Assembly: GCA_037447655.1 (NCBI GenBank)
Contig: JBBHKE010000235.1
Coordinates: 1-54,413, forward strand
Source: Zygnema cylindricum
Lineage: Eukaryota > Streptophyta > Zygnematophyceae > Zygnematales > Zygnemataceae
Reading direction: 5' to 3'
DNA length: 54,413 nt
In this document: piece after piece, positions 10,215 to 20,550 of the stretch
Layout of the letters: the number at the start of each line of letters is the position of its first letter
How positions within the stretch are numbered: position 1 is the first letter of the stretch
Made by a program: the position numbers and the translations under genes
Notes under the pieces: generated by a model
Seen by the model: the letters and a program-made list of their open reading frames with translations, nothing else
Database searches by the model: none
Told to the model about the DNA's origin: nothing

Positions 10215-10423
10215 TGAGTCTTGGGGTACAAAAGGGGTGGCATGGCCAACACTGAAAAACAACAATAAAAAACAAAAAGAGCGACAAGAACACAACCTAA
10301 AAAAAAAAAAAAAAAAAAGCAACAACAAGGAAAATAAAAGCACCCTAACTCAAAATGAAAAGCACGGCAACTCACAAAAACAAAAAAACAAACCCCAACC
10401 CCAACCCGAACTCAATTAAATAT

Positions 10424-11434
10424 CTACGAAAAACAGCCCCGTAAGTCCCCCCAGCCCGGGGGAGCACGTTGAGGGAGTTCCAGAGCACGGCGACGATCCA
10501 TAACCTTAACAGTCGATCGAAGGAGAATAGAAGCCTGCACTCGTTGTAGAGCCACAGATAAGCGTTGACGGTAAAAAGAAGTAAGGACCGAAGGAGGAGG
10601 GCTCCTAGGTCCTCGACGCTCGAAAGCACGTCGAGCACAAGTACGGAGAAACTCGTCCAGTGCAACACCCAAACATCCAAAGATCTCGACCGCCATCGGG
10701 ATAAAGTCATCCATAGGGTCCCGGTGGGCATAATCACGCTCCTTCGCCTTAGCAGCATCACGAGCTGCCACCCCAAGATGTCGAGCCGCCTGACCAACAA
10801 CTGTTGCTGAAGTAGGGTTCGCCGGAACAATATCTCCGAAAATACGACGGGCACCATCAAGCAAAACAACATCGATCCGACGCGAGGGAATAATATGAGA
10901 AACCTCTCGACGCACAGAAAAGCCCCCTTCCAAAGCAATAGTGGCAACGGTGTCTCGAATAGTGTCGTGCGCCTGGATCAAATCTCCCCCATGGGAGGAA
11001 CAAAGCAAATGGACACCATCGGGCCCCAATACACGACCACATGCACAAACAAGAGAGCCAAGTAAAGGAGGATGGGGGAGGCCAAGGCGAAACCGAAGGG
11101 CAGTGGTGAACTGAGCCGGTGAGAATCGGAGAGTGGACAAAATAGGTGTGGCAAAAAGCCAAGACCCAGAACCAGGTCCACCACAAGAGAGAAGACGAGC
11201 ATGAGAAGAATCGGAGGGAAGCGCCGTGAGAAGCTCGGATTTAATGGTGGCGACAACCCGGTCGGAAATCGATTCCTGAACACTCTCAACAGATTTTGTA
11301 ACAAGGGTCGAGAAAATTGGCACATCCACAAGGGAATGGGGAGGAAGAGAACGTGGCGCGTCCAATAGAGATCGCTGGAAGGCGAACACACCGTCTAAAA
11401 CCCGGGGGATAACAGTAGCTAGAACGGGGGTGTC
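10424..11434 (-). pseudogene. LINE ORF, C-terminal part: CxC...H...C motif and restriction-like nuclease candidate
   Basis: An open frame of about 330 codons that continues the reverse transcriptase frame across the copia insertion. It carries LGLPHPPL, then CACG, then VHLLC with the following HGG and HDTIRD; next come RREVS, RIDVVLLDG and GDIVPANP, and further on GVAARDAA and RDPMDDFIP. This order (Cys/His cluster, His-x-x-Ile-Arg-Asp, then spaced Glu and Asp residues followed by D-V/I) is seen at the C terminus of many retroelement proteins from algae and oomycetes. The acidic pattern is compatible with a PD-(D/E)XK fold, as in R2-type LINEs, but that is inference. A homologous degenerate piece lies at 31755-32420. 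The end of the frame (RAPPGWGDLRGCFS) is followed by a T/G-rich 3' untranslated region. Confidence 0.7.
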
Positions 11435-12473
11435 TGTTGAAATAAGTAGTTTTTAATATATTTTCTAGGTCTAAATTTATTAGAAAAGAAAAAGTAGGCA
11501 GCCTGCCTCTATCTCTTCTCTCTCTCTCGCCCCCATACTTGTTGTAGTCACTGAAGGAGAGAGAGAGAGAGCAATGGAGCCATGGCTGCCTCAACTCCAT
11601 AGGAAGGACTAAAGAGTGGCTTAAGCCACTCTCAACAAAAGGTTGAGTCCGGCAGGACTCGAACCCCCGACCGGCAGAGCGCGGCGTAGCCGTTAGCTCT
11701 AACCAGTCTGTCGTAGAAGTCCGTTAGGAGATATAGGGTTTCATTACTATTTAAACTATTGTAATGTACTAGATTCATTTAACTGAAACTCTTAACGCCA
11801 CGCATAGATACAGTTCTACAAAATACGAAGTACTGTACTTGTTTGAAATGGATATCGCGCATTTTGTTTCGACAGCGAAACAAATATCGCGCAAGTATTT
11901 ATTACGGCCGAGATTGAATTTCGCGTCAAATCTAACGGCGCACATCATCGCCGAAATCCCGGAATGGTCATTTTGGCATTTAGTGACGTGGCATGACCTG
12001 GCGCCACGTGGGAAGACATCATTCGGTCGCGGGAATTCCGAGGAACGTACGGACGAGTTGAAAGTGGACACGCGTCTACTTAATGGCCTTGTCGTACAGA
12101 GGCCGTACAGAAAGTACACGGCAGTAGTACTTTCTTGTACTATACAGTTTTTTGATTGGTTCGTACAGGCAGTAGATAGGAGCTGTGAGAGGAAAGTAGG
12201 AAAAACTAGGACTTAGGAAAATTTAGGTAGATAGTCCTCTCTTTGAGAGTTTGTATAAATTGGCATCTTTGCCACCCTATAACTTATCGCCTGGTTGGCC
12301 TTTTTCAGTGATTCTTTTTTCTACGGACTCAGGGGAGTCCAGGCTACACAGGGGTGCAGTCAAATTGTCAGTTTGCCTTCTTGGACAGCAGTGGTTGTGG
12401 CTTAAAGTGGGTTAGTTAAATACTATCTAGAGGCTTCCTGTATTCTGTGGTCCGATGGAGGACACAGAATTGA
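11435..12473 (+). repeat. 5' LTR of the copia element
   Basis: It starts TGTTGAAATAAG and matches 16783-17827 throughout. A likely TATA box (TTTGTATAAATTGG, about 12249) lies in the 3' half. The terminal CA of the 3' LTR is replaced by A here, and TGGTTATGGGCC follows at 12474, a diverged candidate for the usual tRNA-iMet primer site. A tRNA-like module lies antisense at about 11640-11720. Confidence 0.92.
11641..11720 (-). other. tRNA-like pol III module antisense in the copia 5' LTR
   Basis: On the minus strand CTGGTTAGAGC (A-box/D-arm type, near 11696-11706) is followed about 30 bp later by GGTCGGGGGTTCGAGTCC, whose GGTTCGAGTCC (11655-11665) is a perfect B box. The T arm can pair as CGGGG/TCCTG with wobbles. 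A matching acceptor stem is not found, so it is a tRNA-derived relic or a SINE-like module, not a tRNA gene. In the 3' LTR the B box is mutated to GGTTCTAGTCC. Confidence 0.6.
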
Positions 12474-13165
12474 TGGTTATGGGCCCACCCTCTAGGGTGC
12501 CCACCTTCAATGGATCTGGGTTCATCTATTGGGAAGCCATGATGATGGGAGCTTTGTGTGAAAAACGATACTGGGGTATCGTCAGTGGACAAGTGAAACG
12601 TCCACCTTCGCGAACTCCACCAGGATTTGGGGGAGTAAGGTTTTCTGCAACAACGGCTGCCTCAGCGAAGGAGGCAGATGATGGGGACAGTAGTGTGTCC
12701 GAAAAGGAGAAAGGGAAGGAGACACCCCTCACTCCTATTGCCACAGTATCGGGAGCGGCGACCGTGAAGACCGTGGAGAACGATACTCAAATGTGGGAGG
12801 ATGTAAACATGGCTGCAAAGAACTTCATTCTAAGGCACCTCACTCAAGGTTTGGCCACTCCTCATCTTCACATTTACAAGGCCGAGGAGTTGTGGGAGAG
12901 TGTGGTGGAGATTTATAGAGCTGGAACTATTCAGGAGCTCCAGTTGGCTGAGCAAAAGCTATTGAGTTACACTTACAAAGGAGGAAAGATGTTAGATTAC
13001 TGTAAGGATCTTTTTTGTTTGTATATGGAAATGGAAAGTGCCGGGTGGACAGGTACAATGAAAATGAAAGTTAACACCCATATCATGAAATTACCAGATG
13101 AGTTCGAAAACATAGTGTACCGAGTACGAGAATGCCTGATAGTTCATGGAAATGGATTACAGTAG
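12455..13165 (+). pseudogene. copia gag, first part (frameshifted)
   Basis: A 236-codon frame that starts at the LTR/internal junction. The N-terminal region has the copia-type Gag order: VPTFNGSGFIYWEAMMM, later WEDVNMAAKNFILRHL, AEELWESVVEIYR and a final LPDEFENIVYRVREC. These are the helices of the UBN2/Retrotran_gag family. The frame ends at 13165 and the protein continues in another frame from about 13140, where the zinc knuckle is encoded, so an indel near 13140-13165 breaks gag. The start codon overlaps the last bases of the LTR, which is unusual, and an upstream start in the leader is not available in frame. Confidence 0.8.
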
Positions 13166-14481
13166 TCAGGATGATACTTGTGCAGGAAAACACAATGAAG
13201 ATTAGGAGAGGAGGAAAGAGCATTCAAGCTCTAGCAACAGGAGGGGACCGATGGGGGAAGGACCCGAAGATACCTTATAGAGGGGAAAGAGATAATTCTG
13301 GGGGACAGAGGCCCCCAAAGGGTCTTTGTCATTATTGCAAAAAGTCGGGACACTTTATTGCAGATTGTGTCAAGCTATCGGAGCTGAGGCTCGAAGAAAA
13401 CCCTGGAGGGGGTTCTTCCGGAGGGAAGAAAAAGGCACTTGTGGTTACAAAAGTGTCAGGAGAAACCGAGGATGAGTCATCTGAGGAGGATGGGGAGCTT
13501 CTTCTTGACGAGAATCTGGAGGAGAATGAGATCCTTCGGAGGCAGAAGTGTGCCCTTGGAGCAATTCGGGAAGCTCCACAGGAACAATGGATCATCGACT
13601 CAGGTGCATCCATGCATATGTGTCGTGATAAAGAACTCTTCACAAAGCTAAGAAAGATTCCTACTGTAGAGATAGAGTTTGGGGATGGGAGAGTGGTTAC
13701 TACAAATCTAGTGGGATCAGTAGATCTGAAAGTCTAAGTGGAGGGTAAGACTTCTATACTTACATTCTCAGATATACTTTACATTCCTCAGCTGAGTAAA
13801 AATCTTGTCTCTACGTCTGTGTTAGATGACAAAGAGTTTGATACCTTCCCTAGAAAGGGAGTCTTTACAGCTAAGTATGGGGATGAAGTTTACTTCAGAG
13901 CAAATAAGGATAGCCAAGGAATGTTTAGGCTTAACTTGAGTAATGAAAAGAAGAATGCTTACTATGTTGGTGTTCCTAAGGTGATGATTTGGCATAAGCG
14001 GTTGGGGCATGTACATTTTGATAGGTTAAGGGAAATGAAAAAACTTGGGGTAGTAGATGGCATTGAGTTTGGGGATAATGAAATGATGGATGATTGTAGT
14101 GGTTGTGCTCAAGGTAAGGCTCACAGACTTCCCTTTCCCAAAGCCGCCACATATAGAGGTGAGAAAGTATTAGATTTAGTCCACACAGATATTTGGGGGC
14201 CTGCAAAAGTACCTTCGGTTGGAGGAAAGAGGTTTATGATGACAATAACTGATGACTGGTCTAGATACTCTAGAGTCTACTTTCTGAAAACAAAGTCTGA
14301 AGCATCAACTTACTTCAAAGAATATAAAGCTTGGAGTGAGAAGTTGCATGAAACCCCCATTAAAAGGATAAGGAGTGATAATGGGGGGGAATATACCTCT
14401 AACGAGTTTGAGGAATATTTGAGAGATGAGGGAGTGCAGCACCAGAAAACTGTACCATATAACCCAGAACAAAATGGGTAG
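13132..14481 (+). pseudogene. copia gag zinc knuckle, protease and integrase (one stop, then frameshift)
   Basis: The frame encodes the CCHC knuckle CHYCKKSGHFIADC (about 13327-13368), an acidic linker, the aspartic protease motif WIIDSGASMHMC (catalytic Asp at 13597-13599), then the integrase HHCC zinc-binding region (WHKRLGHVHF to DDCSGCAQGK) and the core with LVHTDIWGP and RSDNGGEY. Two lesions are visible: an in-frame TAA at 13735-13737 between protease and integrase, and a 1-base deletion near 14476 within the YNPEQNG segment that shifts the frame just before the last catalytic part of integrase. The polyprotein therefore cannot be made. Confidence 0.88.
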
Positions 14482-14489
14482 CTGAGAGG

Positions 14490-16769
14490 TTGAATAGAAC
14501 ACTAGGAGATAGTGCATGCAGTATGTTGGCAGACAAGAACTGTGCCAACTATATTAAAAATAGAGTCCTTACCTCAGCTGTAAAGGGAGTGACACCTTAT
14601 GAGAGATGGGTTGGAAGGAAACCAGATATCTCACACCTTAAAGTATTTGGTAGCCAAGTTTACAGTCTTGACACGGATAGGAAAAACTGGAAACTAGATG
14701 CTAAGGGAAAACCTGGATACTTTGTGGGATATGATGAGGATGTTAAGGGATATAGAGTCTATGACTTAGCAAAGAAAGATATCATTCTGGTCAAACACTT
14801 AGTTGTCATGGATGAAGGGAAGTCATTTGACCCCTTCAAATATACAAAGAAGATAAGGATCAGATTTGAGTCCGAAAGTGAGGAGAACTCAGTCGTTCCC
14901 GAAAAAGACATGAGTGAAACTGTGATTACAGATTCAGGAGAGATCGAAGATACAGGAGACTCACCAGAAACCTCACATACTCCTATGGACTTCGAGGAGA
15001 TGGAAGAAGCGGGACAAGATACGGTTTTTATGGACAGGGGAGCCGATGAGACAGTGAGAAGAAATCCAAGACTTCCATCCATTCCAGCTTCGGAGTTTGA
15101 GGGAGGAAGGAGGAGCAGCAAAAGGATACAGGAAAAACAAGCTGCCCATAAGGTAACTAAGCTATCTCACCCAGATGAGCCTCAGTCTTACTTAGAGGCA
15201 GTGAACAGTCCAGAGAAAGAAAGATGGATTAGAGCCATAAATGATGAGATGGCTTCTATCATGGAAGCAAATACTTGGGAACTAGCGGATTGCCCTCCAG
15301 ACAGAAAACCTATTGGATGTAAATGGGTATTTAAACTAAAACTGAACCCAGATAATACAATTGAGAGGTATAAGGCTCGATTGGTAGCGAAGGGGTTCAC
15401 CCAAAAAGAGGGGATTGACTATGAGGAGACCTTTGCTCCAGTTGTTCGGTTCCCATCGGTAAGGATTCTCCTCAGTCTGGCCGCAGCGGAAGACATGGAA
15501 ATTCACCAGATGGATATTAAGACTGCTTTTCTTAATGGTGAGTTAGAGGAAGAAATTTTTATGAGGCAACGCGAGGGGTTTGTGGAAGAAGGAGAAGAGA
15601 GCAAAGTGTGCAGGCTCATAAAGTCCTTATATGGACTGAAACAGGCTCCCCGACAGTGGAATAAGAAACTAGATGAGTTTCTCACCGATCTGGGATACAT
15701 CCGGATCAGCTCTGACCATTCTATCTATATGTTTGAAGATGAGAATGGTGTCATTTTTATTGGAATTTATGTGGATGATCAGCTTGTGTTAAGTAAGTCT
15801 TTAGAGAATATCAATAGGCTAAAGAAAGATCTTAGGGGCAGATTTGATATGAAGGATTTAGGGGAGGCAAAATATATTTTGGGGATCCAAATGGAGAGAG
15901 ATAGGGGGAAGAAGATTATCAGACTTACTCAAAAAGAAGCAATAGGTAATATGCTTGAGAAATTCCAGATGGAAAATGCTAACAGTTGTACCACTCCCAT
16001 GGACTTGAAAAAAGGAAGTGATGGGAGTGTAGTAGGAGGAGTGATGATCTTAGACGATCAGATGAGTCCAGAGGAGAGAGAGTTCATGAAGTCTATCCCT
16101 TATAGACAGGTCGTAGGAAGCTTAATCTATTTTATGAATTGTACCAGGCCGGACATAGCGGCGGCAGTTGGTGTACTCAGTAGGAGTCTTAATGATCCTA
16201 GAAAGAGGGATTGGGAGGCAGCCAAGAGAGTCATGAGATATCTGGTGGGAACTAGAGAGTTATGGTTGCATTTGAGAGGGGAGCACACTGACATCACTAC
16301 TTGGAGTGATGCCAGTTATGGGGACGCACCTATGAGACGATGCACTTCTGGGTATGTGTTGTATGTTGGGGAAGGTGCTTGCTGTTGGAGCAGTAAGCAA
16401 CAAAAGGTGGTTGCTCAGTCTACTATGGAGGCTGAGTATATGGCGTCTTGTTCTGCTGTGAAAGAACTAATGTGGGTGAAGTCATTATTGCAAGAACTGG
16501 GATATATGAAGGAGGGAGTGCATGAAATCTTTTGCGATAATCAAGCTGCAATCGCAATCGCAGCCAATCCAAAACATCATTTCAAAGCAAAACATATGGA
16601 CATAAGATTGAGCTTCGTAAGAGAAAAAGTTGAAAATAAAATTTTAAATCTTGTGTATAGACTTGATGAAGAAATGGTGGCTGACATGATGACCAAACCT
16701 GTGCCCTCTCCTAAATTAAAATATTGTCGGGAGAAATGCGGGTTAAAAGAAAAATTAAAATTTGACTAG
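14490..16769 (+). pseudogene. copia integrase end, reverse transcriptase and RNase H
   Basis: A long open frame (759 codons) that picks up after the integrase frameshift with RTLGDSACSML, then VTPYERWVGRKPDISHLKVF of the integrase C-terminal region. Reverse transcriptase begins near 15190 (WIRAINDEM, NTWELADCP) and has KARLVAKGFTQ, QMDIKTAFLNGEL and the catalytic YVDD at 15768-15779. RNase H carries SDASYGDAP, STMEAEYMA and CDNQAAIAIA. The frame stops at 16767-16769, just before the polypurine tract. The domain is well preserved although the upstream frame is broken, so the protein could have been supplied to others only before those lesions. Confidence 0.9.
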
Positions 16770-16782
16770 AAAATAAGGGGAG

Positions 16783-17827
16783 TGTGAAATAAGTAGTTTT
16801 TAATATATTTTCTAGGTCTAAATTTATTAGAAAAGAAAAAGTAGGCAGCCTGCCTCTATCTCTTCTCTCTCTCTCTCGCCCCCATACTTGTTGTAGTCAC
16901 TGAAGGAGGGAGAGAGAGAGAGCAATGGAGCCATGGCTGCCTCAACTCCATAGGAAGGACTAAAAAGTGGCTTAAGCCACTCTCAACAAAAGGTTGAGTC
17001 CGGAAGGACTAGAACCTCCGACCGGTAGAGCGCGGCGTAGCCGTTAGCTCTAACCAGTCTGTCGTAGAAGTCCGTTAGGAGATATAGGGTTTCATTACTA
17101 TTTAAACTATTGTAATGTACTAGATTCATTTAACTGAAACTCTTAACGCCACGCATAGATACAGTTCTATAAATTACGAAGTACTGTACTTGTTTGAAAT
17201 GGATATCGCGCATTTTGTTTCGAGAGCGAAACAAATATCGCGCAAGTATTTATTACGGCCGAGATTGAATTTCACGTCAAATCTAACGGCGCACATCATC
17301 GCCGAAATCCCGGAATGGTCATTTTGGCATTTAGTGACGTGGCATGACCTAGCGCCACGTGGGAAGACATCATTCGGTCGCGGGGAATTACGAGGAACGT
17401 ACGGACGAGTGGAAAGTGGACACGCGTCCACTTAATGGTCTTGTCGTACAGAGGCCGTACAGAAAGAACATCGGCAGTAGTACTTTCTTGTACTATACAG
17501 TTTTTTGATTGGTTCGTACAGGCAGTAGATAGGAGCTGTGAGAGGAAAGTAGGAAAAACTAGGACTTAGGAAAATTTAGGTAGATAGTCCTCTCTTTGAG
17601 AGTTTGTATAAATTGGCATCTTTGCCACCCTATAACTTATCGCCTGGTTGGCCTTTTTCAGTGATTCTTTTTTCTACGGACTTAAAGGAGTCCAGGCTAC
17701 ACAGGGGTGCAGTCAAATTGTCAGTTTGCCTTCTTGGACAGCAGTGGTTGTGGCTTAAAGTGGGTTAGTTAAATACTATCTAGAGGCTTCCTGTATTCTG
17801 TGGTCCGGTGGAGGACACAGAATTGCA
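16783..17827 (+). repeat. 3' LTR of the copia element
   Basis: It starts TGTGAAATAAG directly after the purine tract and ends GAATTGCA, followed by GTGTC. Compared with the 5' LTR, several substitutions cluster in the tRNA-like module and around GAATTACGAGG. Confidence 0.93.
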
Positions 17828-18945
17828 GTGTCCCCAGCCAAGAAACGGGAAACAAGAGTAGAGGCAATAAGACGCCAACTTCCCAAATAGGCAGCTGGAG
17901 CAACACGAGCTGTCGATAATAGACCCAACCCCCCAGTAGAGACATGGAGGGATGCCTGAATGCGGGCTGATGGCCCAGACGCGCGATCAAATGCCCCGCG
18001 ACCTAACATAGAGTGGAGGACGTCCATGAGGCGATCGTCAAAAGCCGAGAGAGAGGAGAGAAATGTCGAGGTGGGAGGGGAAGTACGAGTGAGGTAAGAA
18101 GGGCGGTGGGGAAAACACCTGGTTAACATAGCAAAAGCAACTTGGGGATCGGGAAGGTGAGGAAGGTCGTCCACTTGGGCTAGATCTGTCTGTAAAGCAT
18201 CATGAAGGAATTGGGTCAAGAAAGTATCTGAACCAAGGGGGCAACCAAGCACACGAATGCCATCGCAGGGAGAAGGGGTTTGAAAACCAGGAGGGGTAGT
18301 AAACGAAAGTGGAATATCCTGAGGAGACCAAATAACACACTTCGACGGTTGAACTGAAAAGTTGAGTTCGGCTAAATGTTCCCTGAAAAAATCATATGCC
18401 AACACGACTTGTTCTCTCGGCCTAATAATGTGCGTTTCATCTGCGACCGAAGGAAAAAGGCAAGAAGGGAAGGCGGTTGCGGAGGCACGATAGGCTTGGT
18501 AATGGGCAAGGGCGAACAAAGGTCCGCCGAGAGGGTCACCTTGGCGAGTGCTAAATGCAGAGGAGAGAGGAATAATATCACCATCGGCCGAGAAGGAAAG
18601 GCTGCTTGTAAAAGAATAGAAAGCCCTCACAAAGGGGAACAATTGGACAATCGGAGATGGAGCCGCCATAAGCTCTGAAAAAATCACGTTCCGATCCACC
18701 GTATTAAATGCATTGGAAACATCGACTTGAAGGACCAACCAATCCGGATGTACATCTAACAAAGCTCGAATCCCGTGGACCACGGCCTCATAACCCCCTC
18801 TCGTGGCCACTCCAAACTGATTAGGAGAGAAATAATCATGGAAAGCTAGTTGGAGTTGGAGACATATCGCACGAGCCACCAATCTATATAAAACCTCTCC
18901 CACGGCGATAGGGCAAATCCCACCATTAGGTTTGGCGACTGCCAC
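17828..18945 (-). pseudogene. LINE reverse transcriptase domain
   Basis: The minus-strand frame shows non-LTR reverse transcriptase blocks in order: VAKPNGGICPIAVGEVLYRL (fingers, replacing the usual PGK motif), QFGVATRGGYEAVVHGIRAL, LQVDVSNAFNTVDR (motif A), STRQGDPLGGPLFALAHY (motif B) and SVADETHIIRP (motif C). Motif C deviates: the usual YADD is VADE, so the second catalytic aspartate is glutamate. Thumb and linker follow (GIRVLGCPLGSD, VSTGGLGLLS). The frame is continuous with the upstream piece except for one TAA at 19009-19011 and with the downstream domain across the copia insertion. Confidence 0.88.
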
Positions 18946-19008
18946 AAGGCGGGACGCAGTGAGAAGATCACAAATCCGAGGGGGAACATCCCCACTAGCA
19001 ATAAGGGA

Positions 19009-19862
19009 TTATACTCGAAAAAACCCATCGAACCCCAGGGCACCCGATTTAGGGAACAAAACATCGCGAAACAACTCATATACTATGATCGAGGGGCCCC
19101 CCGCTGAAAGGTGAGGAGAAGAGCTAAGAGCCTGAATGAAAACCTCCCGATCCAAAGTAAAAATCTTAGAAGGCTCAAAGGTGTGGATGGAAGGGGGTAA
19201 AGGGGAAGGGGTAGGGGGGTGGAGAGCTTGAAGGATATCAATAGTAGAAGAAGATCCGGGGGCAGAGGTGAATGGTTGTAGGGCCCGAACCGCTCGAGAA
19301 AGCTCACAACCTCGGCCTAAGTGAATTGCTCGACGATAAGAGGCCGGGACATCCGATGGCCTAGGTGGTCGACATGGTATGAAAGAGGTGCTCGATACCC
19401 GATCCTCATGCTCGGCGTGGAGGGACTTCCAGTCACCACGAAGGAATCGGCGACAACGCGCCATAGTTTCTCTAGCCCCACTGCCCCCTCCAAGACCTGG
19501 AAGGACTAGCACCCAAAGAGAGAACATAAGAAGCAGGTGCCAAGGAGCAATGTCCGCCGGGTTTGAAGAAATGTGGGACAGGGGGAGGTGGAGGGCATCT
19601 TGTACTATTGTCTGACGCCCATAGGAATACGGGTGTACAATCGCGGGCGGGGGGCTCCCAAATCATAAGCTCCCAAAACATCTAACTCCTGTACGAAATT
19701 CCAATCCTCATCTGTGGGGCCGGACGGGAGTGTGGTCGACAATGATTGAGGAGAGGTGATAGACAAAGGACCACCCAGGGTTATACAAAGTCGACAACTC
19801 CGTGTATGAAGGGAAATGCCGGCCCCAGCGGCAAAAAGGTTGTGACACCCAGGACATTCCAA
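19009..19862 (-). pseudogene. LINE N-terminal region with zinc finger (frameshifted)
   Basis: At 19862 the frame opens with MECPGCHNLFAAGAGISLHT, followed by RSCR: a C2H2/C2HC-like finger of the kind found before the reverse transcriptase in R2/NeSL-type LINEs. A second piece (19527-19009) in a different frame has a basic segment (ARCRRFLRGDWKSLHAEHED), a proline-rich spacer and YELFRDVLFPKSGALGFDGF, the block just upstream of reverse transcriptase. At least one frameshift lies between the two pieces. The true start codon is uncertain because the upstream DNA is proline-coding low complexity. Confidence 0.65.
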
Positions 19863-20079
19863 ACGCCTCGAAGGTTTACGAGGTTTGGGTGGAGGTGGGG
19901 AGGGAGAAGGGAGTAAGAAGGGCTTCCGGACATGGTTGATAAGTCAAAGATGACATGGGGATTGGGAGGGTGAGAGGAAGAGAAAGCGTTGGAGAGGAAA
20001 ATGAACCATGTGGGATGGATGGGGAAATTGGTAGGAACCAGAATGTAACATAAAGTTTGATGCCGAAAAAGAAAGGGGC
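19863..20079 (-). other. LINE 5' region, proline-rich low complexity
   Basis: On the element strand, C-rich tracts (CCCCACTGCCCCCCGCC type) lie upstream of the zinc finger. They may belong to the LINE 5' end. No independent gene. Confidence 0.35.
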
Positions 20080-20390
20080 GGGGGGCAGTGGGGGGGGGGG
20101 GGGAGTGTGGGGGAGAGGGTTCAAGAATCGGTTTTGGGTGTGCAAGTGGTATAGGTGAGGGGGTGGGGGGGGGGGGGGGGGGGGGGGGGTGGGGGGGGGG
20201 GGGGGGGGGGGTAGGGTGGAGAGGGTAAAGAAATGTTTGTTTGTTTGTTTTTTTTTTTTTTTTTTTGTATTTTTATATTAATATATTTTTTTAATTTTTG
20301 TTTTTTGTTTTTTTTTTTTTTTTTTTTTTTTTTTATATTAATATTTTTTGTTTTTTTTTGTTTTTTTTTTTTTTTTTCGAGTGATTGTGT
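20080..20390. repeat. Poly(G) block followed by poly(T) block
   Basis: G-runs dominate 20089-20212, broken by single T or A, and T-runs dominate 20247-20377 with two ATATTAATAT interruptions. On the LINE strand this reads A-rich then C-rich just upstream of the element. Exact lengths in such tracts are unreliable in assemblies. Confidence 0.85.
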
Positions 20391-20550
20391 ATGTGTTTTT
20401 GTGTGCACGTTTGTGCGTATGATTTTTGGAACTAACTATTTGGGGGGGTGGAGAAACAAGCGATTCACGGGTAGAGCAGGGGAGCTAGTGATGACATAGG
20501 GGGGTCACACCTGTGGTTTCGCCAATGTGCGTGCCGTTGACAGCGGCCGC

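Larger units (their letters stand above)
11435..17827 (+). mobile_element. Ty1/copia LTR retrotransposon
   Basis: A 6393-bp element with LTRs of about 1.04 kb that begin TGT(T)GAAATAAG and end ...GAATTGCA at the right. It is flanked by GTGTC (11430-11434 and 17828-17832), the expected 5-bp target duplication. Order of internal domains: gag with zinc knuckle, protease, integrase, reverse transcriptase, RNase H, as in copia. A polypurine tract AAATAAGGGGAG (16771-16782) precedes the 3' LTR. By eye the LTRs differ at roughly two dozen positions, so the insertion is not recent. A stop and frameshifts in gag-pol make it non-autonomous. It is inserted in the LINE. Confidence 0.95.
10181..20145 (-). 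mobile_element. LINE (non-LTR retrotransposon) copy 1, interrupted by a copia element
   Basis: Minus-strand fragments appear in the order N-terminal zinc finger (19862-19605), linker (19527-19009), reverse transcriptase (18945-17828) and C-terminal cysteine/histidine plus nuclease-like domain (11434-10424), ending at a 3' terminus near 10181. The copia element at 11435-17827 lies between the last two. Removing it and one copy of GTGTC brings both ORF pieces into a single frame, which shows that copia jumped into an existing LINE. The 5' limit is uncertain: upstream of 20145 there are only homopolymer blocks. A stop at 19009-19011 and at least one frameshift between 19605 and 19527 show that it is inactive. 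Confidence 0.85.

Noticed and set aside
11641-11720. Functional tRNA gene in the copia LTR
   Set aside because: A and B boxes and a T arm are present, but no acceptor stem or normal anticodon arm can be formed.
20121-20499. Lysine-rich and phenylalanine-rich reading frames
   Set aside because: Homopolymer artefacts of the poly(T)/poly(G) blocks.
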